The position numbers and the translations under genes were made by a program. A DNA stretch of 5,490 nucleotides from NCBI GenBank assembly GCA_003476445.1, contig DMUF01000093.1, positions 25,728-31,217 on the forward strand, in the 5' to 3' direction. How positions within the stretch are numbered: the stretch's first letter is position 1; each line of letters begins with the position of its first letter. The notes below the pieces were generated by a model, which was given only the letters and a program-made list of their open reading frames with translations, made no database searches and was not told the origin of the DNA. Source of the DNA: Gammaproteobacteria bacterium. GTDB taxonomy: Bacteria; Pseudomonadota; Gammaproteobacteria; Pseudomonadales; Azotimanducaceae. This document shows positions 1 to 5,286 of the stretch, one piece after another.

Positions 1-36
1 CCGACCACCATCGTCCGACCACAGGGAGCCTCACTC

Positions 37-1212
37 ATGAGCCGACATGATCGAATCGCACAGGTCGCCGCCCGCTACACGGGGGGGCGCAAGTTCAGCG
101 GAATCGAATGGCACGTCGAGCATCGCGGTAACGTGCTTGCAACTGGTCGCTCCGGCCACGCCGACGCGCTCGCCGGCACGCCGCTGCCGGACCAGCCCAT
201 CTATCGCATCTATTCGATGACGAAGCCCATCGTCTCCGTGCTCGCACTCATCTTGATGGAGCAGGGGCGACTGCGTCTCTTCGATCCCGTCTCGGTCTAC
301 AACCCCGCGTTCGCGAACATGCTGGTGCTGGAAGCGAACGGCTCGCTGCGCCCAGCCGTGCGGCCAATTCTGGTGGAAGACCTCATCACCCATCGCGCTG
401 GTTTCACCTACGAATTCATCACCGGCTGCCACATCGCACCGCTCTATCAGCAGCATGGCATCAGCAGCGACGGCGCGTGCAGCCTGGACACGATGATGGA
501 GCGGCTTGCCGCGCTGCCGCTCGCGTTCCAACCCGGCACCCAGTTCCGTTACGGTGTCTCGGTCGACGTGCTCGCGCACGTCTGCGAGCGTGCTGCCGGA
601 GACACGCTCGATAACCTGCTGCGCACGCACATCTTCGCGCCGCTCGGCATGACCGATACCGCCTTCATGGTTCCCTCCGACAAGCGCGACCGGCTGCTGC
701 CGATGTTCGGCGTCAGCGACATCAGCGAATTCGCGCCGCTCACACCGATGCCACAGGAGCTCAAATACGCCAACGTCGAGGACATGTATCCGAGCACCAG
801 CGCCGACTTCCGTCGCGGCGGTCATGGACTCTTTTCCACGACCGCAGACTACGTGCGTTTTGCCCGTATGCTGATCAGCGGACGCACACCGGATGGCGAC
901 GTCCTGCTCGCACGTAAGACACTCGAAATGATGCGCGCCAATCGCATTCCTCCCGAGCAGCTTCCGCTCACCATCGGCATGAATCCGCTGCCCGGCTACG
1001 GCTGGGGGCTCGGCGTGCGGGTGATGATGGACGCCGGCAAGGCCATGGCGCTGACGGGCGTGGGCGAGCTTGGCTGGGCCGGCGCGGCCAGCACGTATTT
1101 CTTCGTCGATCCGGCGGAAGACTTCTTTGGCGTCTTCATGACCCAATATCTCGGAGCAATGCTGCCCTTGTCCGAGGAAATGCGCGTGGCCGCCTACCAG
1201 ATGCTGCCGTAA
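37..1212 (+). CDS. Serine hydrolase, beta-lactamase fold (class C / family VIII esterase-like)
   Basis: A 391-residue protein of the beta-lactamase/penicillin-binding-protein-like family, most like family VIII carboxylesterases (EstB type), which usually have about 380-400 residues. The nucleophile motif S-x-x-K is Ser60-Met-Thr-Lys63. A LITHRAG segment at 117-122 matches the conserved L-L-x-H-x-x-G stretch. Tyr172 in RYGVS is the likely third catalytic residue. The third motif, normally KTG in beta-lactamases or WGG in family VIII, is Trp347-Ala-Gly349, followed by a strand and VDP at 357-359. There is no signal peptide, which argues for a cytoplasmic esterase or lactonase and against a periplasmic beta-lactamase. 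The start is supported by AGGGAG at 23-28, 8 nt before the ATG. It is the first gene of a co-oriented run with CoA-ester enzymes, so hydrolysis of an ester or lactone intermediate is a reasonable inference. The substrate is unknown. Confidence 0.9.
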   Translation: MSRHDRIAQVAARYTGGRKFSGIEWHVEHRGNVLATGRSGHADALAGTPLPDQPIYRIYSMTKPIVSVLALILMEQGRLRLFDPVSVYNPAFANMLVLEANGSLRPAVRPILVEDLITHRAGFTYEFITGCHIAPLYQQHGISSDGACSLDTMMERLAALPLAFQPGTQFRYGVSVDVLAHVCERAAGDTLDNLLRTHIFAPLGMTDTAFMVPSDKRDRLLPMFGVSDISEFAPLTPMPQELKYANVEDMYPSTSADFRRGGHGLFSTTADYVRFARMLISGRTPDGDVLLARKTLEMMRANRIPPEQLPLTIGMNPLPGYGWGLGVRVMMDAGKAMALTGVGELGWAGAASTYFFVDPAEDFFGVFMTQYLGAMLPLSEEMRVAAYQMLP

Positions 1213-1225
1213 GCCCTGTCGCGTT

Positions 1226-1264
1226 GGCCGGCGCTGCGCTCGCGGCAGCGCAGCCACCCCGGCC
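1226..1264 (+). repeat. GC-rich hairpin after the serine hydrolase gene
   Basis: The core is a perfect 8-bp stem, GCTGCGCT at 1233-1240 and AGCGCAGC at 1247-1254, with a 6-nt loop. An alternative register pairs GCGCTGC at 1231-1237 with GCAGCGC at 1245-1251, and there GGCCG at 1226-1230 can also pair with CGGCC at 1260-1264 across an 8-nt bulge. It lies 13 nt after the TAA stop. No T-run follows, so it is not a canonical intrinsic terminator. A 3'-end stabiliser or partial terminator between genes one and two is possible. The rest of the 93-nt gap holds only the ribosome-binding site of the next gene. Confidence 0.5.
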
Positions 1265-1288
1265 TGCACCACAACCCCTGATCGTCAC

Positions 1289-1294
1289 AAGGAG
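1289..1294 (+). promoter_or_regulatory. Ribosome-binding site of the MaoC gene
   Basis: AAGGAG, a near-consensus Shine-Dalgarno sequence, lies 11 nt before the ATG at 1306. The spacing is slightly long, but the site fixes this start against other in-frame candidates. Confidence 0.7.
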
Positions 1295-1305
1295 TCACAC
1301 AGATT

Positions 1306-1776
1306 ATGACCTCAGCACTAGAACAGGCTCATGCCACCCTTACCGAACGCCTGGGTATCGCCAATGCCCCGACCGACTGGTTCGAAATCACCCAGGACCG
1401 GGTGAACCAGTTCGCGGAAGCAACCCTCGACCGTCAGTTCATTCATGTGGATCCAGAGCGCGCCAAATCAGGCCCGTTCGGACGCGCCATCGCCCACGGA
1501 CAGCTCACCATGTCCATCATGAGCTTTCTGCCCGGCGGTGCTGGCGTGGGTCTGCCCGCCCTTCCCGGCATGAAGGCGGGCATCAACTATGGCTGGAACA
1601 AGGTTCGATTTCCGAGCCCAGTGGCGGTGGGTGCCCACATCCGCACCATCGGCAAGCTCAAGTCCGTGGAGATCAAAGGCAACATGCTCGAGATCGTGAA
1701 CGAACTCACCGTCGAAGTGCAGGGTCAGGACAAACCGGCCTGCGTCGCCGAGAGCGTGCTGCGTCTCGCGTTCTGA
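1306..1776 (+). CDS. MaoC-like (R)-specific enoyl-CoA hydratase, single hotdog
   Basis: A 156-residue protein of the MaoC/NodN dehydratase family, the normal length for single-hotdog members such as mycobacterial Rv0130 and PhaJ. The hydratase-2 motif is clear: Asp42 and His47 form the D-x4-H catalytic pair inside FAEATLDRQFIHVDP, followed by GPFGRAIAHGQLT at 56-68, the conserved G-x-I-A-H-G segment. A second family signature, NYGWNKVRFPSPVAVG, covers 94-109 and lies in the hotdog sheet. From the family, the reaction is reversible hydration of trans-2-enoyl-CoA to (R)-3-hydroxyacyl-CoA, in the cytoplasm and probably as a dimer. It sits directly before an acyl-CoA dehydrogenase whose product class it would use. 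Chain length and substrate are not readable. A role on steroid or branched acyl side chains is possible but is only inference. Confidence 0.92.
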   Translation: MTSALEQAHATLTERLGIANAPTDWFEITQDRVNQFAEATLDRQFIHVDPERAKSGPFGRAIAHGQLTMSIMSFLPGGAGVGLPALPGMKAGINYGWNKVRFPSPVAVGAHIRTIGKLKSVEIKGNMLEIVNELTVEVQGQDKPACVAESVLRLAF

Positions 1777-1786
1777 GATCAGAGCT

Positions 1787-1802
1787 CAAACCGCGAGGTT
1801 TG
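1787..1802 (+). repeat. Small hairpin with GCGA tetraloop after the MaoC gene
   Basis: CAAACC at 1787-1792 and GGTTTG at 1797-1802 form a perfect 6-bp stem closed by GCGA, a GNRA-type tetraloop. A T-G wobble can extend it by one pair. It begins 10 nt after the TGA stop. The following bases are T-rich only in patches (CTCGCTCGTTGTTG), so it is at best a weak terminator or an RNA-stabilising 3' structure. Confidence 0.45.
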
Positions 1803-1815
1803 GCATCTCGCTCGT

Positions 1816-1859
1816 TGTTGCCGCTCGGGAGGGTTGCCAGTAAAGTCCCGGCGGCAACA
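1816..1859 (+). repeat. Long inverted repeat in the acyl-CoA dehydrogenase leader
   Basis: TGTTGCCGC at 1816-1824 pairs with GCGGCAACA at 1851-1859. After a single bulged T at 1825, CGGGA at 1826-1830 pairs with TCCCG at 1846-1850. This gives 14 base pairs around a 15-nt loop. The loop holds a second copy of GTTGCC at 1833-1838 that could compete for GGCAAC at 1853-1858, so two exclusive folds are possible. The repeat ends 2 nt before the GGAG ribosome-binding site of the next gene. No T-run follows, so a terminator is unlikely. An RNA leader structure, or a two-armed operator, is the better reading. Confidence 0.55.
1818..1846 (+). promoter_or_regulatory. Candidate sigma70-like promoter before the acyl-CoA dehydrogenase gene
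   Basis: TTGCCG at 1818-1823 (4 of 6 to the -35 consensus) and TAAAGT at 1841-1846 (4 of 6 to the -10 consensus) are separated by exactly 17 nt. Transcription would start near 1853. The -35 box lies in the left arm of the inverted repeat at 1816-1859, and the presumed start lies in the right arm, which would suit repression by a protein binding both arms. Matches of this quality are common by chance, so this is only a candidate. Confidence 0.3.
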
Positions 1860-1873
1860 GTGGAGCACACGCC

Positions 1874-3052
1874 ATGTCAGAACTTGCCGAGTTTCGAAGC
1901 GAAGTAGCCGCCTGGCTTGCCGAGAACTGCCCGCCCGGCGCGCGCGGACCGGGGCCGGTCTCGGTGGGCAGCAGCAAGGTGACGCTGCCCGACGATCTCA
2001 AGCTCTGGCTCGACCGCTGCGCTGAGCGGGGTTTCACCGTGCCCACGTGGCCCAAAGTCTATGGCGGAGCCGGTCTCTCGACGCGCGAAGCGCGTGTGCT
2101 CTTTGAGGAGATGGGCAATATCCGCGCCCGGGCGCCGCTCGCCGGCATGGGTCTCAGCATGATCGGACCCACGCTGCTCGAGTTCGGCACCGATGAACAG
2201 AAAGCCCGCCACCTGCCAAAAATCGCCCGTGGCGAAGTGCAGTGGTGCCAGGGCTACTCCGAACCCAACGCGGGTTCCGACCTGGCCGCACTCAAGACGC
2301 GCGCTGACGACCACGGTGACCATTTTGTCATCAACGGGCAGAAGATCTGGACGTCGGGTGCGAGCACCGCAGACTGGATGTTCGCACTGGTGCGCACCGA
2401 TTTCACCGGACCAAAGCATGAAGGCATCAGCTTCGTACTGCTGACCATGGATCAGCCCGGCGTGACGGTAAAGCCGATTCGGCTTATCTCTGGCACCTCG
2501 CCGTTCTGCGAGACGTTCTTCGACAATGCCATCGCGCGCAAGGAAGACCTGATTGGTCCGCTCAACAAGGGCTGGACCGTGGGCAAGCGTCTCCTGCAGC
2601 ACGAGCGTTCCGGCATTGGTGGCTTGTCGGGCGGTGCACGCCGCGGCAATCCGGCGCACGCACTGGCGAACCTTGCCAAGGAATACACTGGCGAAGCCGA
2701 CGGCCGCATCGCCGATCCGGCCCTGCGCAGCACGATCATCCGCTTCAACATGCACCGGGCCGCGTTCCAGCTCACGGCCGAACGCGCCAACGAAGAGAAC
2801 CGATCCGGCACGCCGGCAGAAACCACGTCGATCTTCAAACTGGTTGGCGCTGCGATCCAGCAGGATGCGGCTGATCTGCGGCGCACGGTGATGGGTACTC
2901 GAGGTCTTGGCGCCGACGGTCACGGTTTCAGCGCCGAAGAGCTGACAGCGACCGAGGAATGGCTGCACACCAAGGCCACCACCATTTACGGCGGCAGCAA
3001 CGAGATCCAGGCGAATATCATCGCCAAGCGGGTGCTCGGCCTGCCGGAATGA
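1874..3052 (+). CDS. Acyl-CoA dehydrogenase family protein
   Basis: A 392-residue flavoprotein of normal family length. The order is an N-terminal helical domain (about 1-120), a middle beta domain with the flavin-contact segment WCQGYSEPNAGSD at 124-136 and GQKIWTSGA at 155-163, and a C-terminal helical domain (about 230-390) ending in IYGGSNEIQ at 371-379 and AKRVLGLP at 384-391. It would oxidise an acyl-CoA to the trans-2-enoyl-CoA with FAD and pass electrons to an electron-transfer flavoprotein. At the usual catalytic glutamate position (IYEGT in medium-chain enzymes) it has Gly373. Glu244 in LLQHERSG aligns by eye with the helix-G glutamate used by isovaleryl- and long-chain acyl-CoA dehydrogenases, so it is probably active. 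The start is backed by GGAG at 1862-1865, 8 nt upstream. It follows the MaoC hydratase, the next step of the same chemistry. The substrate is unknown; branched, aromatic or steroid acyl-CoA are possible. Confidence 0.94.
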   Translation: MSELAEFRSEVAAWLAENCPPGARGPGPVSVGSSKVTLPDDLKLWLDRCAERGFTVPTWPKVYGGAGLSTREARVLFEEMGNIRARAPLAGMGLSMIGPTLLEFGTDEQKARHLPKIARGEVQWCQGYSEPNAGSDLAALKTRADDHGDHFVINGQKIWTSGASTADWMFALVRTDFTGPKHEGISFVLLTMDQPGVTVKPIRLISGTSPFCETFFDNAIARKEDLIGPLNKGWTVGKRLLQHERSGIGGLSGGARRGNPAHALANLAKEYTGEADGRIADPALRSTIIRFNMHRAAFQLTAERANEENRSGTPAETTSIFKLVGAAIQQDAADLRRTVMGTRGLGADGHGFSAEELTATEEWLHTKATTIYGGSNEIQANIIAKRVLGLPE

Positions 3053-3083
3053 GCGCAGCATTAATGCAAGGGAAGCAGCTGTC

Positions 3084-3923
3084 ATGAAATTCGGACTCTT
3101 TGGGGCCTGCTCCGGCATCTGCGCCGATCCCGACGTTGCCGCGCGCGTCGCACAGCGGGCGGAGGCGGCGGGTTTCGAATCGCTCTGGACCGGCGAGCAC
3201 GTGGTGTTACCCGAGCCGCGCCAGGCGCCCTCTCCGGCAGAGCCGGATTTTCCCATGCTGCACCCCGCCACCGGCCTTGCCTACCTGGCAGCTGTCACAC
3301 GCCGCATTCGTCTTGGCACCGGTATCGTGCTGATCGCCCAGCGCAACCCGGTGGTGCTCGCAAAGGAAATGGCGAGCCTCGACGTGCTCTCGCGCGGCAG
3401 GCTGATCCTCGGCATCGGAGCCGGGTATTTGCATCAGGAATTTCGCGCGCTCGGCATTCCGTTCGAGGAGCGCGGCGCGCGCACTGACGAGGCGATAGAC
3501 GCGATGCGCGCCCTGTGGCTGCAGCCGCATCCGGCGTTTCGCGGCCGCTTCACCAGTTTCAACAATGTGCAGGCACAGCCGCGACCAACGCAGCCCGGTG
3601 GGCCGCCGATCGTCATTGGCGGCAGCAGCGACGCTGCGCTCCGACGCACACTCCTGAAGGCACAGGGGTGGTACGGTTTCGCGATGGACGAAGCGCAGGT
3701 CGAGCAGGTGCTTGCCAGGCTCGCACGGCTCGGTGAGCAGCTGGAGCGCCCGCCAGAGCTCGGGCCGCTTGAGATCAGCCTGTCGCCCCGCGGCGCGCTG
3801 ACGCCTGAGCGCATCGCCCGTTTTGCCGAACTGGGCGTTCACCGTCTGATACCGCTCATGCCGCAGGACAGCGAAGTCGCAATCGCGCGCTGGTTGGACA
3901 GTCTCGAACCGATGCTCGGTTAA
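3084..3923 (+). CDS. LLM-class oxidoreductase, TIGR03619 (Rv2161c-type) family
   Basis: A 279-residue protein of the bacterial luciferase-like TIM-barrel superfamily. The N-terminus MKFGLFGAC, AAGFESLWTGEHVV at 28-41, RRIRLGTGIVLIAQRNPVVLAK at 73-94, then SLDVLSRGRLILGIGAGY at 98-115 and GIPFEERGARTDE at 124-136 follow the pattern of the family often named probable F420-dependent oxidoreductase. PPIVIGGSSDAALRR at 174-188 is the conserved cofactor-binding strand and loop near the barrel's end. Members use F420 or reduced FMN; the sequence alone does not decide which. AAGGGAA at 3068-3074 lies 9 nt before the ATG. The gene is 31 nt behind the acyl-CoA dehydrogenase and 9 nt before a membrane-protein gene, so it is probably in the same transcript. 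Possible roles are oxygenation or reduction of a pathway intermediate, which is inference from context. Confidence 0.9.
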   Translation: MKFGLFGACSGICADPDVAARVAQRAEAAGFESLWTGEHVVLPEPRQAPSPAEPDFPMLHPATGLAYLAAVTRRIRLGTGIVLIAQRNPVVLAKEMASLDVLSRGRLILGIGAGYLHQEFRALGIPFEERGARTDEAIDAMRALWLQPHPAFRGRFTSFNNVQAQPRPTQPGGPPIVIGGSSDAALRRTLLKAQGWYGFAMDEAQVEQVLARLARLGEQLERPPELGPLEISLSPRGALTPERIARFAELGVHRLIPLMPQDSEVAIARWLDSLEPMLG

Positions 3924-3932
3924 CCCATTCGC

Positions 3933-4940
3933 ATGAGTACGCAGGCCGGCACGTGGCATATTGGTCTGACCCGGCTGGTGCCCCCCGTGCATGCGGGCCG
4001 TCTCATCGCCGGTCTTGCCCTCTTCTTCACGATGATCACGGGGTTCGCTCAAACAGGGGTGCTAACACCCGATGCCGGCGCCGATAGCCCCCAGTTCGCG
4101 GCTATCTTCTTCGCCGCGCTGACCGCGTACATCGTGCCGATGTTCCACCTTATCTGCGCGCGGACAATACTCGCACTTGATGCGCTGGCCGCCGAAGCTG
4201 CGCACGATGCGGAGCTTGGCCTGCTGATTCGTAACGCGCGCGACCGGGTTTACCGGAAGCCGCGCGTGTGGATCATCACCGTTCTTGCAATCGGATTCAC
4301 TGCCGGGCTCGGGCACAACATCGCACTGACATTCAGCGGTGCGCTGCCGGCGCTTGCGCTACCGCCTGAACTCAGTATTCAAGTGGGCACAATGCTGGTG
4401 TGGGTCGTGCTCACGCTGGCGCTGTCAGCACTGATAGACAACGCGCTGCATCTCGCCGACATCGGTGGGCGCCTGCCGCTGCGTCTCTTCGAGCAAAGCA
4501 ATCTGGAACCGATCGCGCGCGTGGCGGTCTCTTCGACCCTCGTGCTGATCGGGGCCCAGACTCTCTTCCCCATCCTCATGCTGGGCAACCAAGCCAGTGC
4601 GGTCACATTCCTACCCGGCATCATCGCGACGCTGGTACCCATGCTGCTGCTCGCGCTACTACCGATCCGACCCGTGCATCGGCGACTCCGCGACGCCAAA
4701 CGGAGGCTACTCGTTGCGATCGATCAGGAAATTCGCAGGTGCGAAACGCCCACCCCCGACGCAACGGCGCGTATCGATCGACTGATTCGGCTGCTCGACT
4801 ACCGCCGCGAGGCGCGCGCGATCCGGGAGTGGCCGATAGACCTGCAGAATACGGCGCGCTTTCTGCTTTACGTGATCATTCCGCCCGTCACCTGGATCGC
4901 AGCAGCCCTGATCGAGCGCGTGGTCGACGCACTGTTTTGA
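3933..4940 (+). CDS. Multi-pass membrane protein of unknown function
   Basis: A 335-residue protein I cannot name. Hydrophobic stretches at about 23-42, 55-76, 112-132, 150-170, 196-216, 226-246 and 308-329 suggest six or seven membrane helices. A basic, charged loop of about 60 residues (247-306) lies between the last two, with RRLRDAKRRLL and a cluster of Arg that favours a cytoplasmic location. The ending, REWPIDLQNTARFLLYVIIPP then WIAAALIERVVDALF, resembles a C-terminal pattern I recall from uncharacterised bacterial membrane proteins. No transporter, kinase or enzyme motif is visible. There is no evident Shine-Dalgarno sequence before the ATG. The 9-nt gap after the preceding TAA suggests translation by coupling or reinitiation. 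It may have nothing to do with the catabolic genes, although it probably shares their transcript. Confidence 0.82.
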   Translation: MSTQAGTWHIGLTRLVPPVHAGRLIAGLALFFTMITGFAQTGVLTPDAGADSPQFAAIFFAALTAYIVPMFHLICARTILALDALAAEAAHDAELGLLIRNARDRVYRKPRVWIITVLAIGFTAGLGHNIALTFSGALPALALPPELSIQVGTMLVWVVLTLALSALIDNALHLADIGGRLPLRLFEQSNLEPIARVAVSSTLVLIGAQTLFPILMLGNQASAVTFLPGIIATLVPMLLLALLPIRPVHRRLRDAKRRLLVAIDQEIRRCETPTPDATARIDRLIRLLDYRREARAIREWPIDLQNTARFLLYVIIPPVTWIAAALIERVVDALF

Positions 4941-4972
4941 TCCGGGAGCTCGATCCCGCGGGATCCCGGATC
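4939..4972. terminator. Inverted repeat between convergent genes, possible two-way terminator
   Basis: GATCCGGGA at 4939-4947 and TCCCGGATC at 4964-4972 form a perfect 9-bp stem around a 16-nt loop. The left arm overlaps the TGA of the membrane-protein gene, and the right arm ends 12 nt before the stop of the opposing gene. Position and symmetry suit a terminator working in both directions. However, neither strand has a T-run after the stem: the only T-run (TTTT at 4935-4938) comes before it on the + strand. Function as an intrinsic terminator is therefore uncertain. Confidence 0.4.
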
Positions 4973-4975
4973 CCG
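4952..4975. repeat. GATCCCG repeat and nested palindromes
   Basis: GATCCCG occurs three times, at 4952-4958, 4962-4968 and 4969-4975. GATCCCGCGGGATC at 4952-4965 is a perfect 14-bp palindrome, and CGGGATCCCG at 4959-4968 is a perfect 10-bp palindrome overlapping it. With the related GATCCGGG at 4939 there are four GATC tetramers within 34 bp. Several exclusive hairpins are possible from the same bases. Confidence 0.6.
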
Positions 4976-4984
4976 GCAGCAACA

Positions 4985-5266
4985 CTAACGCAGCGCCGCA
5001 CGCATGCGCCGATACGCCGTGGCAATCTCTTCACCCAACTGCGCAAGCGCAGCGCCCACGTCGCCTGCAGACTCGCGCGCACCTTCGCCGAGCCGCTCAA
5101 AACGCAGCTCGATCTGATCCCACTGGTGCTCAAGGCGCTGCCATTCGTCGTTGAGCTCCCGACCAAGAAGATGAGAGCGTACGCGCAGCTCATCGCGTTC
5201 GCGCCGCAGTTCGGCGATGAGTTTTCGGATTTCTGCTTCGGAACGAGAGGCGATATTCGTGGTCAT
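4985..5266 (-). CDS. Small helical, coiled-coil-like hypothetical protein
   Basis: A 93-residue, highly charged protein of unknown function, read from 5266 to the TAG at 4985-4987. An upstream in-frame TTG at 5290 was rejected as start, because the ATG at 5264-5266 has AGGAAG (CTTCCT on the + strand, 5274-5279) 7 nt before it. Almost the whole chain is predictable helix: residues 8-35 are rich in Glu, Arg and Leu in a heptad-like spacing. DEWQRLEHQW at 40-49 places Trp42 and Trp49 seven residues apart. The end (GDVGAALAQLGEEIATAYRR) is a second amphipathic helix. No signal peptide or membrane span is seen, and no metal- or DNA-binding motif. I recall similar small proteins with a D-E-W-x2-L-x3-W core in proteobacteria, without an assigned function. 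It is the second gene of a leftward pair. Confidence 0.75.
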   Translation of the reverse strand: MTTNIASRSEAEIRKLIAELRRERDELRVRSHLLGRELNDEWQRLEHQWDQIELRFERLGEGARESAGDVGAALAQLGEEIATAYRRMRAALR

Positions 5267-5273
5267 GGTGGTT

Positions 5274-5279
5274 CTTCCT
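5274..5279 (-). promoter_or_regulatory. Ribosome-binding site that sets the start of the 93-residue protein
   Basis: On the - strand the bases read AGGAAG, 7 nt before the ATG at 5264-5266. The site lies downstream of the upstream gene's stop, in the 20-nt gap between the two leftward genes, and it decides against the TTG start at 5290. Confidence 0.65.
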
Positions 5280-5286
5280 ACGTTGC

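Noticed and set aside
1..22. Direct repeat CCGACCAC at 1-8 and 15-22 before the first gene
   Set aside because: Only two short copies are seen, at the window edge, and upstream sequence is missing, so no operator or promoter can be argued.
31..1272. Long - strand open frame (413 codons) opposite the serine hydrolase gene
   Set aside because: It mirrors the + strand gene, as expected in GC-rich DNA with strong third-position bias. Its translation is rich in His, Arg, Gln and Ala, shows no domain, and the + strand frame has clear catalytic motifs.
1224..1907. + strand frame of 227 codons overlapping the MaoC gene
   Set aside because: Its translation is Arg, Pro, Ser and His rich with no domain, and it overlaps a well-supported MaoC gene in another frame.
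3058..3067. Perfect 10-bp palindrome GCATTAATGC between the dehydrogenase and LLM genes
   Set aside because: It is short, single, and lies in a 31-nt gap next to a ribosome-binding site without promoter elements. Chance is a sufficient explanation.
1877..3271. Long - strand open frame (464 codons) opposite the acyl-CoA dehydrogenase gene
   Set aside because: It is antisense to a gene with unmistakable family motifs, runs over two + strand genes and has a low-complexity composition typical of a shadow frame.
3207..4052. - strand frame of 281 codons opposite the LLM gene
   Set aside because: It is a shadow of the LLM gene and the start of the membrane-protein gene, with no recognisable family pattern.
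4939..4975. Resemblance to a cloning polylinker (two GGATCC sites, GAGCTC and CCGCGG close together)
   Set aside because: Both sides continue into ordinary genes of similar composition, and the sites follow from the repeated GATCCCG unit. No vector sequence is visible.
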